A stretch of 64,000 nt of DNA from Paraburkholderia bannensis (lineage in GTDB: Bacteria; Pseudomonadota; Gammaproteobacteria; Burkholderiales; Burkholderiaceae), in contig NZ_JACHBW010000008.1 in NCBI RefSeq assembly GCF_014200455.1, positions 1 through 64,000 on the forward strand. Reading direction: 5' to 3'. Under the pieces are notes generated by a model. The model was given only the letters and a program-made list of their open reading frames with translations. It searched no databases and had not been told where the DNA came from. The translations under genes and the position numbers were made by a program. Numbering within the stretch: the first letter of the stretch is position 1; each line of letters starts with the position of its first letter. Positions 15,854 through 24,788 of this stretch are shown here, one piece after another.

Positions 15854-18364
15854 ATGTCCAGATCCAGAGAATCATCATCGCCGGGGTTCATCGGCGTCAT
15901 CACCTTACTATTCATCGCGCTCACATCGCTGTTTCTGCTGATCGGCGGCGCATACCTGCTCTCGCTCGGCGGCTCGGCGTATTACGTCGTGACCGGCGTC
16001 GTGCTGCTGGCCGTCACATGGCTGCTGTATCGCCGCAGTCCCACCGCGCTCGTGCTCTACGCGCTCGTGCTCGTGGGTACCGCCATCTGGTCGCTGTGGG
16101 AGTCGGGTCCCGACTTCTGGGCGCTCGCGCCGCGTTCGGGCGTGCTCGTCGTGTTCGGCGTGTGGCTGCTGCTGCTCGTGAGCTGGCGTCTCGAAGCGCC
16201 GCGCAAGCTGGGCGTGCAATCGCTCGTCGGCGCGCTGGTGATCTGGGCCGGCGTGCTCGTGTATGCCGGCTTCAACGATCCGCAGACGGTCAACGGCACG
16301 CTCGCTTCGTCGACGGGTTCGCTCGCCGCCAACGCGAACGGCATCGACAACGCCGACTGGCCCGCTTACGGCCGCACCCAGGAAGGCACGCGCTACGCGC
16401 CGCTGCAGCAGATCACGCCGGATAACGTGAAGAACCTGCAGGTGGCCTGGACGTTCCGCACGGGCGACATGAAAGGCCCGAACGATCCGGTCGAAATCAC
16501 CAACGAAGTCACGCCGATCAAGATCGGCAATCTGCTCTACCTGTGCTCGCCGCACCAGAAGCTGTTCGCGCTCGACGCGCAAAGCGGCACGCTCAAGTGG
16601 ACCTTCGATCCGAAGCTCAAGGCCGATCCGTCATTCCAGCACGTGACCTGCCGCGGCGTGTCGTATGTCGATCTGACGGCGAATGCTGCGGCTGATGCGG
16701 CTGCACCGGCTAGCGACGCCGCTGCTTCGGCTGCTGCCGCATCGGCGCCGCAAGCCGCTGCTTCGGACGCTGCCGCTTCGGCTGCGCAAGCTGCTGCTCC
16801 GGCCAGCGACGTGACCACCACGGCCGCCGCACCGGTGACGGGCGCCTGCTCGCGCCGTATCTATCTGCCGGTCAACGACGGCCACCTGTACGCGCTCGAC
16901 GCGCTGACGGGCGAGCGCTGCGCGGGCTTCGCCAACAACGGCGATCTCGATCTGCAGCACGCCATGCCGGTCACGACGCCGGGCATGTACGAGCCGACTT
17001 CGCCGCCGATCATCACCAGCAAGGTGATCATCGTGGCGGGCGCGGTGGAAGATAACTTCTCGAACCGCGAACCGTCGGGCGTGATCCGCGGCTTCGACGT
17101 GCGTACGGGCCAACTCCTGTGGGCGTTCGATCCGGGTGCGAAGGACCCGAACCACATCCCGGGCCCGGGCGAGCACTACACCTGGAACTCGCCGAACTCG
17201 TGGGCGCCTGCCGCCTACGATGCGAAGCTCGACATCGTCTATCTGCCGATGGGCGTGCGCACCCCGGACATCTGGGGCGGCGACCGCACGCCGGAGATGG
17301 AGCGCTATGCAAGCGGCCTGCTCGCGCTGCATGCATCGACGGGCAAGCTGGCCTGGTTCTATCAGACCGCTCACCATGACCTGTGGGACATGGACATGCC
17401 GTCGCAGCCGACGCTCGCCGACATCACGACCAAGGACGGCAAGACCGTGCCGGTCGTGTACGGCCCGGCCAAGACCGGCAACCTGTTCGTGCTCGACCGC
17501 CGCACCGGCGAAACCGTCGTGCCGGCTCCGGAACTGCCGGTGCCGCAAGGCGCGGCGCCTGGCGACCGCACCTCGCCGACGCAGCCGTTCTCCGAGCTCA
17601 CGTTCCGTCCGAAGAATCTGCTCACGGACAAGGACATGTGGGGCGCGACGATGTACGACCAGCTGGTCTGCCGCGTGATGTTCCACAAGCTGCGCTATGA
17701 AGGCACCTTCACGCCGCCGTCGCTGCAAGGCACGCTGGTGTTCCCGGGCAACCTGGGCATGTTCGAGTGGGGCGGTATTGCACTCGACACCGATCGTCAG
17801 ATCGCCATCGCCAACCCGATCGCGCTGCCGTTCGTCTCGCGTCTGATCCCGCGCGGTCCGGGCAATCCGATCGAGCCGGAACCAGGCGCCAAGGGCAGCG
17901 GTACGGAATCGGGCATCCAGCCGCAATACGGCGTGCCGTACGGCGTCACGCTGAACCCGTTCCTGTCGCCCTTCGGCCTGCCGTGCAAGCAGCCGGCATG
18001 GGGCTACATCGCCGGTATCGATCTGAAGACCAACGATATCGTCTGGAAGAAGCGTATCGGCACGGTGCGTGACAGCTCGCCGATCCCGCTGCCGTTCAAG
18101 ATGGGCATGCCGATGCTGGGCGGCCCGATCGTGACGGCGGGCGGTGTGGCGTTCATCGGCGCAACGGCGGACAACTTCATCCGCGCGTTCGACGTGAACA
18201 ACGGCAAGCAGCTCTGGGAAGCCCGCCTGCCGGCAGGCGGGCAGGCAACGCCGATGAGCTACTCGATCAACGGCAAACAGTACGTCGTGATCGCCGCAGG
18301 CGGCCACGGCTCGTTCGGCACCAAGCTGGGCGATTACGTGATCGCTTACGCGCTGCCGAACTAA
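15854..18364 (+). CDS. gcd: Membrane-bound PQQ-dependent dehydrogenase (glucose/quinate/shikimate family)
   Basis: 836 residues. About five N-terminal membrane segments (residues 13-140) anchor the protein and hold the ubiquinone site. A periplasmic eight-bladed quinoprotein domain starts at DWPAYGRTQEGTRYAPL. Typical blocks are NVKNLQVAWTFRTGD, YEPTSPPIITSKVIIVAGAV, TAHHDLWDMDMPSQPTL and GGHGSFGTKLGDYVIAYALP at the end. It oxidises an aldose (glucose to gluconate) or a cyclic polyol and feeds electrons to quinone. Odd point: an Ala/Ser/Asp-rich insert of about 50 residues (roughly 275-330) interrupts the early propeller. Substrate choice between glucose and quinate is not settled here. A strong terminator follows. 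Confidence 0.85.
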   Translation: MSRSRESSSPGFIGVITLLFIALTSLFLLIGGAYLLSLGGSAYYVVTGVVLLAVTWLLYRRSPTALVLYALVLVGTAIWSLWESGPDFWALAPRSGVLVVFGVWLLLLVSWRLEAPRKLGVQSLVGALVIWAGVLVYAGFNDPQTVNGTLASSTGSLAANANGIDNADWPAYGRTQEGTRYAPLQQITPDNVKNLQVAWTFRTGDMKGPNDPVEITNEVTPIKIGNLLYLCSPHQKLFALDAQSGTLKWTFDPKLKADPSFQHVTCRGVSYVDLTANAAADAAAPASDAAASAAAASAPQAAASDAAASAAQAAAPASDVTTTAAAPVTGACSRRIYLPVNDGHLYALDALTGERCAGFANNGDLDLQHAMPVTTPGMYEPTSPPIITSKVIIVAGAVEDNFSNREPSGVIRGFDVRTGQLLWAFDPGAKDPNHIPGPGEHYTWNSPNSWAPAAYDAKLDIVYLPMGVRTPDIWGGDRTPEMERYASGLLALHASTGKLAWFYQTAHHDLWDMDMPSQPTLADITTKDGKTVPVVYGPAKTGNLFVLDRRTGETVVPAPELPVPQGAAPGDRTSPTQPFSELTFRPKNLLTDKDMWGATMYDQLVCRVMFHKLRYEGTFTPPSLQGTLVFPGNLGMFEWGGIALDTDRQIAIANPIALPFVSRLIPRGPGNPIEPEPGAKGSGTESGIQPQYGVPYGVTLNPFLSPFGLPCKQPAWGYIAGIDLKTNDIVWKKRIGTVRDSSPIPLPFKMGMPMLGGPIVTAGGVAFIGATADNFIRAFDVNNGKQLWEARLPAGGQATPMSYSINGKQYVVIAAGGHGSFGTKLGDYVIAYALPN

Positions 18365-18450
18365 AGCGCGCTTGACGCACGTTGGTTGATACGTGCAGCG
18401 TGCGCCGCGCGGGCCTTGAAGCCTCGCGGCGCACGCGATGACACCGGAAG

Positions 18451-18477
18451 CGGCATGCCTGGCATGCCGTTTTTTTT
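18451..18477 (+). terminator. Rho-independent terminator of the quinoprotein dehydrogenase gene
   Basis: Perfect palindrome CGGCATGCC-T-GGCATGCCG (18451-18469) followed by eight T (18470-18477). It lies 87 bp after the dehydrogenase stop. It falls upstream of the chosen ATG of the next porin (18522), which argues against a longer N-terminus for that gene. Confidence 0.9.
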
Positions 18478-18521
18478 GCCTGCTTAATCTGTTCTTTCGC
18501 TGTTTCCTTTCTGTACCCGAC

Positions 18522-19565
18522 ATGAGCCCACACTCCAACGCCCGCCGCGTGTCATACGCAGCGTACGTCGCGCTGACCGCGCTGGCGGCCCATGCCATTG
18601 GCGCGCATGCGCAAAGCTCGGTCACGCTCTATGGCGCGATCGATACCAGCATCGAAATCACCAATCCCGGCGCGGGTTATGTCGCGCGCATGGACTCGGG
18701 CGCGTATCGCGGCTCGCGCATTGGCCTGCGCGGTGCCGAAGACATCGGTAATGGCCTGAAGATCCTGTTCGATCTGGAGAATGGCTTCAGTTCCGGCAAC
18801 GGCACGATGGCCGTGAGCAACACTCTCTTTAACCGCCAGGCCTGGGTCGGTCTGGGCACGCCCTACGGCACGCTGCGCATGGGCCGCCAGTATTCGCCCA
18901 TCTATATTCCGTTCAAGGGCGGGCTGGACGCGTTCGGCGCGGGCACCATCGCCTCGGGCCTCGATAATCTCTCGAAGATCACGCCCTACGAGAGCAATGC
19001 GATTACGTATCTCTCGCCGGAATTCCACGGCTTTTCGACCACGCTGATGGCCTCGCTGCGCGATTCGACCGATGGCGACGGCAACGGTATCGCCGGCAAT
19101 ATCGAAACCTTCGCGTACCGCAACGGGCCGTTGCGCATTTCGTACGCACACCAGCAAACGCACGGCGACGGCGCACTGCGCGCCAACCTGGGCGGCGTCT
19201 CCTATGTGTACGGCCCGATCACGGGCTATCTGTCGTTTTTCAACGGTGATGGTGGTACCCCGCGCTATCACAACGATGGCGTGTCGGTGTCGGCGCGCTA
19301 TGCGGTCAATGCGCGTTTTCGCGCCTCGCTGGGCTACACGTACCTGCGCGACCGCTCGGGCGGCGACGATAATGCCGACCAGTTCAGCGCCGCCTGCGAG
19401 TACGACCTGAGCAAGCGCGTTTTGCCGTACGCGAGCGCGGGCTGGCTGCGCAATCGAGGGCAGGGCGAATTCACGCTCAAGGGCGTGAACGTGACGGGCC
19501 TGACGCCATCGTGGCCGGGCGCGTCGGTACGCGGCGTGCAGTTCGGCATGGTTGACAGGTTTTAA
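18522..19565 (+). CDS. Gram-negative outer membrane porin
   Basis: 347 residues from ATG 18522. The signal peptide ends at AHAQ and the mature protein starts SSVTLYGAIDTSIEI. Porin landmarks are SRIGLRGAEDIGNGLKILFDLENGF, LFNRQAWVGLGTPYGTLRMGRQY, YDLSKRVLPYASAGW and the end VQFGMVDRF with terminal Phe. The ribosome site is weak (TACCCGAC). Starting further upstream would run translation through the terminator at 18451-18477. It is one of four such porins in the window. Confidence 0.88.
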   Translation: MSPHSNARRVSYAAYVALTALAAHAIGAHAQSSVTLYGAIDTSIEITNPGAGYVARMDSGAYRGSRIGLRGAEDIGNGLKILFDLENGFSSGNGTMAVSNTLFNRQAWVGLGTPYGTLRMGRQYSPIYIPFKGGLDAFGAGTIASGLDNLSKITPYESNAITYLSPEFHGFSTTLMASLRDSTDGDGNGIAGNIETFAYRNGPLRISYAHQQTHGDGALRANLGGVSYVYGPITGYLSFFNGDGGTPRYHNDGVSVSARYAVNARFRASLGYTYLRDRSGGDDNADQFSAACEYDLSKRVLPYASAGWLRNRGQGEFTLKGVNVTGLTPSWPGASVRGVQFGMVDRF

Positions 19566-19745
19566 AGCGCGGTTCCAAAGCGCGGTTCAAGAACCGCGCG
19601 AGCAGGGCAGACGTTAAGCGAAGCGCCCCCCGCGCTTTGCTACACTGATTTGCACGCCGCTACGATGGCGAAGGGGAAAACGCGTGACGCCCAGCAACGC
19701 CACCCGACCGATGCCTGACAAGCAGCGCACGCGCGGAGCTGCCCG

Positions 19746-20854
19746 ATGAGGCTACGCGCGCTGCCGCATTTTTCGCCGTTGCGCGTGTTCTTCTTTACCG
19801 TCGCGCTGGGCGCCGCAACCGGCGTGGATTTCGTGGCTTCGTCGATGATGGGTATCGCCGGCACGCATATTCGCGGCGGCGTGCATGCCTCGCCCGAAGA
19901 CTTCCTCTGGAGCATGACCTCGTACGCCGCCATGGCGACGGTCGCCAATCTCATGCTCGGCCGCATCGCGCGGCACACGAGCTATCGCTCTTACACCATC
20001 GCTGGATTGATCGTCGCGGCGATCGGCTCGCTGCTCTGCGCGCTGTGCGATACGCCGCTCGAACTGACGTTTGCGCGCGCGGTGCAGGGCTTTGGCGCGG
20101 GCGGCCTGTTCGCTGCCGCGCGCATCCTGATTCAACTGGTGTCGGCGCGATGAACGCGCGCCCCTCTTTGTCGGCTTCAATATCGGCTCCTTCGGGCTGT
20201 CCGCACTTACGCCCTGGCTCGCGGCCGTACTGGTGGAAAGCGCCGCGTGGCAGATGGTGTTCGTGATCCAGGTGGTGCTGGCGCTGGCCGTGCTGGTGCT
20301 GGTCGTGCTCACGTATCCGAGCCGCGTGACGCCGCCGGGCGCGCTCTGGGAAATGGACATCGAGTGTTCGGACGCCGCCGCTATATCGCGCTGGGCTACG
20401 TGATGTTTGCCGCTGCGCTGCTGATGCTGTCGCTGCGCACGCTCACCGATGTATCGATGGACGTGATTCTGCCCGCGCTGTTTCTGCAGGGATTGACGGT
20501 GCCGTTCGTGATGGCGCAAGTGGCGGGTATGACGTTCGTCGATTTCACGGAAGACGATTTTCAGCACGCCTACGCATTCAAGAATATCGTGCGCCAGATC
20601 GCGACCGCCGCCGGTACGGGTGCGGCCAGCCTCTGGCTGCAATACGGCGGGCGATCGCGCGCTCGCGTCTTGTCGATCGCATCACGATGTTCGATCTGGG
20701 CGGCATGCCGCCGATGCCCGACATGATGCACATGGCGACGATGGTGGAAACGCAGGCAACCCTTGTAGCAAGCGCCAATCTGCTTTCCTCGCTGGCGATT
20801 TTCTGCGCGGTGGTGGCCGTGTTCGCACTGCTGATACGCTGGCGCGCGACCTGA
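19746..20854 (+). pseudogene. Frameshifted MFS drug-efflux-type transporter
   Basis: Four consecutive reading-frame segments together encode one MFS-like protein. Segment 1 (19746-20153) runs from MRLRALPHFSPLRVFFFTVA to QGFGAGGLFAAARILIQLVSAR and stops. The protein continues in another frame with RAPLFVGFNIGSFGLSALTP, shifts again near 20366 (FGRRRYIALGYVMFAAALL), and again near 20650 (ARSRLVDRITMFDLGG), ending at the TGA 20852-20854. With three frame changes the gene is almost certainly dead. It is also short for a 14-helix DHA2 transporter, so material is probably missing around the second shift. Confidence 0.8.
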
Positions 20855-20866
20855 AGCGTCGCGCGA

Positions 20867-21889
20867 TCAACCCGATGCGCGCGCTTTGCAGGGTCCCGTG
20901 GAATCGCGCACCACCAGTTCGGGCGGCGGTCCGATCGCCATTGACGGTACCTGCACGGGCGCATCGATCAATTGAATCAGGCGGCTGATCGACAGTTCGG
21001 CCACGGCAGCGGTCTGGATCGCCACGGTAGTGAGGGCGGGGCGCACCTGATGCGCAAGCGCAATATCGGTGATGCCGATCACCGAAACATCGTGCGGCAC
21101 TGCGCGTCCCATGCCGATCAAGGCCTGAATCGCGCCGATGGCCAGCAGGTCGTTCGACGCAAAAATAGCCGTCAATTGCGGGTGTTTTTTCATCAGCGTC
21201 ACACATGCCTCATGCCCGGCGTCGATCGAGTCGCGCACCTGCATTTGCGCTGTGGCGCACGCCACGCCGCCCGCTGCCAGCGCTGCGCGAAAACCATCCG
21301 AACGCGCGTCCTGCAATCCGCCGCAACCGTCGCCGATCAACATGCCGATCTTGCGATGGCCCAGTTCGAGCAGATGTTTCGCCGCCAATGCGCCCGCCTG
21401 CGCAAAATCGACCGCCACGCATGGCAGTGCCGGCGGCTTTTCGGGGTGCTCCCACATCGCCAGCAGGATCGGCCCGTTATGCATCGCGGAGATGCACAAC
21501 TCGTTCATGGCGATATCGGTGTTCATCACCAGCACGCCGTCCGCGAAGGTGCCGGCGATCTGGTTGAGGTAGGCGCGGCCGATCTGCGCGTCGTCGTCGG
21601 TGTTGCAGACCATCAGGAAATGGCCGGACTTGCGCGCGGCGCGCTCGGCGGCCAGCACGAACTCGGGATAGAACGGGTTGGCGATATTCGAGAGCATCAG
21701 CGCGAGCGTGGACGACCTGCCTTGCGCCAGCGCGCGCGCATTGAGATTGGGCCGATAGCCCAGTTCGGCGATGGCCTGGAGCACGCGTTCCGCCGTCTCC
21801 GGGCGCACCTTCTCGCGGTTGCGCAGCACGTTGGAAACGGTGGCGGCGGTAACGCGCGCATGCCGCGCGACTTCTGACAAGGTGACCAT
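20867..21889 (-). CDS. LacI-family repressor of the galactan locus (GanR-like)
   Basis: 340 residues. N-terminal LacI headpiece (MVTLSEVARHARVTAATVSNVLRN, hinge NARALAQGRSSTLALMLSNIANPF) followed by a periplasmic-binding-protein-like sensor domain (VLVMNTDIAMN, HRKIGMLIGDG, AIFASNDLLAIGA). It is divergent from the ABC/GH42/GH53 genes and two LacI-type operators lie between. It should repress that operon until a galacto-oligosaccharide or galactose derivative binds. The regulator stands at the same place as ganR relative to the gan genes of Bacillus, though there it is not divergent. Confidence 0.85.
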   Translation of the reverse strand: MVTLSEVARHARVTAATVSNVLRNREKVRPETAERVLQAIAELGYRPNLNARALAQGRSSTLALMLSNIANPFYPEFVLAAERAARKSGHFLMVCNTDDDAQIGRAYLNQIAGTFADGVLVMNTDIAMNELCISAMHNGPILLAMWEHPEKPPALPCVAVDFAQAGALAAKHLLELGHRKIGMLIGDGCGGLQDARSDGFRAALAAGGVACATAQMQVRDSIDAGHEACVTLMKKHPQLTAIFASNDLLAIGAIQALIGMGRAVPHDVSVIGITDIALAHQVRPALTTVAIQTAAVAELSISRLIQLIDAPVQVPSMAIGPPPELVVRDSTGPCKARASG

Positions 21890-22065
21890 GTCCTGCCTTT
21901 TTGTTGGCGCTGTTTCAAGCGTTTACCCGGGGTTTAGCGGGTATTTCGTGACGTTTCCCACATTCAGGGAACACGATTCAAATGTTGCAAGGCGTAGCGA
22001 GGATTTGTTAATTTTCACCCACACCAAGCCGGAACGCGATTTGTACGCGATTGTGCCGCCCAGAA

Positions 22066-22081
22066 ATTTAAGCGGTTAAAT
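22066..22081. promoter_or_regulatory. LacI-type operator O1 (15/16 palindrome)
   Basis: ATTTAAGCGGTTAAAT differs by one base from the perfect palindrome at 22122. The central CG with TTAA flanks is the classic LacI-family half-site layout. Its centre lies 56 bp from the second site, so DNA looping by a tetramer or cooperative binding is possible. Confidence 0.75.
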
Positions 22082-22121
22082 GGCCGTCGCACAAGCCCCC
22101 CGGCTAAATTTATCGCGTAGA

Positions 22122-22137
22122 ATTTAAGCGCTTAAAT
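22122..22137. promoter_or_regulatory. LacI-type operator O2 (perfect 16-bp palindrome)
   Basis: ATTTAAGCGCTTAAAT is a perfect palindrome 45 bp upstream of the ABC ATPase start codon. A TAGAAT (22118-22123) that could be the -10 box overlaps its left edge, so a bound repressor would block the operon promoter. Confidence 0.85.
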
Positions 22138-22182
22138 CTGAGGAATCAGGCAAGGCGCGGCGAAAACGGAGGAGACAAATCC

Positions 22183-23325
22183 ATGGCAGCGATCCAGTTG
22201 TCGAACGTCGGCAAGCAGTACGGCGATCATCCGCCCGTGATCCGGCGCGTCGATCTCGACATCGGCCATCACGAATTCTGCGTGTTCCTCGGTCCCTCGG
22301 GCTGCGGGAAATCCACGCTGCTGCGCATGATCGCGGGCCTCGAAGAACTGAGCGACGGCGAACTGCGTATCGGCAACCGCGTGGTCAACGACGCGCCGGC
22401 TGCGGAGCGCGGCGTGGCGATGGTGTTCCAGAGCTATGCGCTGTTCCCGCACATGACCGTGTTCGAGAACATGGCCTTCGGCCTGAAGATCGCCAAAGTG
22501 GCGAAGGCCGAAGTCGAACGACGCGTGCGCGACGCCGCACGCAGCCTGCAACTCGAAGCGCTGCTCGACCGTCATCCCAAAGCGCTGTCGGGCGGCCAGC
22601 GCCAGCGCGTCGCGATTGGCCGCGCGATCGTGCGCGAACCCGGCGTATTCCTGTTCGACGAACCGCTTTCCAATCTTGATGCCGCGCTGCGCAGCCACAC
22701 GCGAGTGGAAATCGCGCGCCTGCATCAACGCTTCGAAAACGCCAGCGTGGTCTACGTGACGCACGATCAGGTCGAAGCGATGACGCTGGCCGACCGCATC
22801 GTGCTGCTGCACGCGGGCGCGGAAATGGAAAGGCACGGCAGCGTCGCGCAGAGCGGCGCGCCGCTGGAGTTGTATCACCATCCGAAGTCGCGCTTTGTGG
22901 CGGGTTTCATCGGCTCGCCGCGCATGAATTTTATCGATGCCCAGGTCGATGCGGTCGAAGAGGGCGGCGTGCGCTTGACGCTCAACGGTGGTGAAGCACT
23001 GCTCGCCAGCGTCGATGGGCGCGGCCTGCAACGCGGCCAGCGCGTGACGCTGGGCGTGCGGCCCGAACATCTGCGTCTCGACGGCGACGATCAAACGGTT
23101 GCGTGCACAACGGTCATCACCGAGCGTCTGGGCGAGCACAGCTATCTGCATGCGGATCACGCGGCCGGCACGCTGGTGGCGAAAGCGCCCGGCGACACGC
23201 CCGTGGGCGTGGGCGAGCGTCTGCGTGTGCGCGTACCCGCCGATGCGTGCCATCTGTTCGACGAGGCGGGCGTTGCGCGGCGGCGCCTGGCGTCACCGGC
23301 CCTCGCAGCGGTGGCGCTGGCCTGA
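22183..23325 (+). CDS. ABC sugar transporter ATPase (MalK/UgpC/MsmX type)
   Basis: 380 residues. Walker A GPSGCGKST, signature LSGGQRQRVAIGRA, Walker B VFLFDEPLSNLDA and switch His in VYVTHDQVEAM are all intact, followed by a C-terminal TOBE regulatory region (GSPRMNFIDAQV onward). It powers uptake through the two permeases at 24789 and 25714. It is first in the operon behind the LacI operators, with a strong GGAGGAGA site before the ATG. In Bacillus the galactan transporter borrows the shared ATPase MsmX; here a dedicated ATPase is encoded in the operon. Confidence 0.9.
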   Translation: MAAIQLSNVGKQYGDHPPVIRRVDLDIGHHEFCVFLGPSGCGKSTLLRMIAGLEELSDGELRIGNRVVNDAPAAERGVAMVFQSYALFPHMTVFENMAFGLKIAKVAKAEVERRVRDAARSLQLEALLDRHPKALSGGQRQRVAIGRAIVREPGVFLFDEPLSNLDAALRSHTRVEIARLHQRFENASVVYVTHDQVEAMTLADRIVLLHAGAEMERHGSVAQSGAPLELYHHPKSRFVAGFIGSPRMNFIDAQVDAVEEGGVRLTLNGGEALLASVDGRGLQRGQRVTLGVRPEHLRLDGDDQTVACTTVITERLGEHSYLHADHAAGTLVAKAPGDTPVGVGERLRVRVPADACHLFDEAGVARRRLASPALAAVALA

Positions 23326-23406
23326 AGCAATCAATCTGTGAATCTGTATGACCCCGCCGCCAGAGCGGGTCTTTCACCAAGGCAAGGCAAACCAAGGAGA
23401 CACCTG

Positions 23407-24669
23407 ATGTTCGCTTATCGCTTACCCAGTTTCGGCACATTGGCGCGCGCCACCGCCGCCGTGGCGCTCGTGGCCGCCACGCTCGCCAGCGGCGCGGCCG
23501 ATGCCGGCACGCTCACGGTCAACGTTTCGGCGCGCGGCAACCAGCGCGCGACCTGGCAGGACGCCTTCGACAAGTTCAAGAAGGCCAATCCGGACGTCGA
23601 TCTCAAGGTGGCCTATGTGACCGAAGAAGCCTACAAGGTGCAGATGAGCGGCTGGCTTGCGGCCGATCCGCCCGATGTGGTTTCGTGGCACGACGGCGAA
23701 CGCATGGCGTATTACGCGCAGCGCGGCCTGCTGGAAGACCTGTCGGGCGACTGGGTGAAGAACGGCTGGAACGAGCAGTATGCCTCGGTGAAAGAGGCCT
23801 CGACCTACAAGGGCAAACAGTACGCCGCGCCGCTGGGCTATGACGCCTACGGCTTTTTCTATCGCAAGGATCTGTTCCAGAAAGCGGGCGTGAAAGCCGA
23901 GCCGAAAAGCTGGGACGAATTCCTCGACGCCTGCAGGAAGCTCAAGGCGAGCGGCGTGCAACCGATCGCCGTGGCGGCGCGCGACAGCTGGACGCTGGCC
24001 GCGTGGTTCGACTATCTCGACCTGCGTATCAACGGCAACGCCTTCCACCAGCAACTGATGGCGGGCGAAATTCCCTATACCGATGCGCGCGTGAAAAAGG
24101 TATTTACCGCCTGGAAGACGCTGATCGACAACCACTATTTCATGGACAACGCACTGTCCTATGACGTCGATTCGGTCGCGCCGGTGCTGGTGAACGGCAA
24201 GGCCGCCATGATGCTGATGGGCACGTTCTTCTCGGCCAGCTTCCCGGCGACGATGAGGCAGGACGTGGGCTTCTTCCGCTTCCCGGTGATCGACGCCAGT
24301 GTGCCGACTGCCGAAGACGGCCCGGTCAACGTACTGCTGATCCCCGCGAAGGCGAAGAACAAGACCGACGCGCGCCGCCTGCTGGCCTTCATGGAAACGC
24401 CGCAGATCAATGCCGATCTCGCGCGCGGCTGGGGCCAGTTGCCGTCCAACAACAAGGCCGCCGAACCCGAGGACGCGATCTCGAAGGTCGGCTTCCAGAC
24501 GCTCGCCAGTACGCGTGGCGGCATCGCGCAGTTCTATGACCGCGACATGCAAAAGGAAATGGCCGACGAGGGCATGAAGGCGATGCAGCAGTTCTACAGC
24601 GACCCGTCGCAGATCGATGCGCTGCTTGTGCGCCTCGAAACGACGCGTCAGCGCATCTACCACAAGTAA
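23407..24669 (+). CDS. ABC transporter sugar-binding protein (GanS/CycB-like)
   Basis: 420 residues from ATG 23407, preceded by AAGGAGA. Signal peptide with hydrophobic core (AVALVAATLASGAADA), then a family-1 solute-binding protein: ARGNQRATWQDAFDKFKKANPDVDLKV at the start, AADPPDVVSWHDGERM, PLGYDAYGFFYRKDLFQKAG and VNGKAAMMLMGTFFSA. It should capture oligosaccharides in the periplasm. Context (GH42 and GH53 genes) points to galacto-oligosaccharides from galactan as ligand. Confidence 0.88.
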   Translation: MFAYRLPSFGTLARATAAVALVAATLASGAADAGTLTVNVSARGNQRATWQDAFDKFKKANPDVDLKVAYVTEEAYKVQMSGWLAADPPDVVSWHDGERMAYYAQRGLLEDLSGDWVKNGWNEQYASVKEASTYKGKQYAAPLGYDAYGFFYRKDLFQKAGVKAEPKSWDEFLDACRKLKASGVQPIAVAARDSWTLAAWFDYLDLRINGNAFHQQLMAGEIPYTDARVKKVFTAWKTLIDNHYFMDNALSYDVDSVAPVLVNGKAAMMLMGTFFSASFPATMRQDVGFFRFPVIDASVPTAEDGPVNVLLIPAKAKNKTDARRLLAFMETPQINADLARGWGQLPSNNKAAEPEDAISKVGFQTLASTRGGIAQFYDRDMQKEMADEGMKAMQQFYSDPSQIDALLVRLETTRQRIYHK

Positions 24670-24788
24670 GTCTGCCTGCTTCCCGCGCTGGCAGTGCAAT
24701 CTGCCGGCGCGCTACGGAGTGCAAGTGTTTCATGTAATTCGGCATCCGAATTAATTGAACGAAATAAACGATCCGGCGAGACCTCATC

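Noticed and set aside
18438..18521. Longer N-terminus for the porin at 18522
   Set aside because: It would be translated from the terminator hairpin of the upstream gene and adds a second, Cys-rich hydrophobic stretch.
16631..18625. 664-codon minus-strand frame opposite the quinoprotein gene
   Set aside because: Arg/His/Val-rich shadow; the plus strand encodes an intact PQQ dehydrogenase and terminator.
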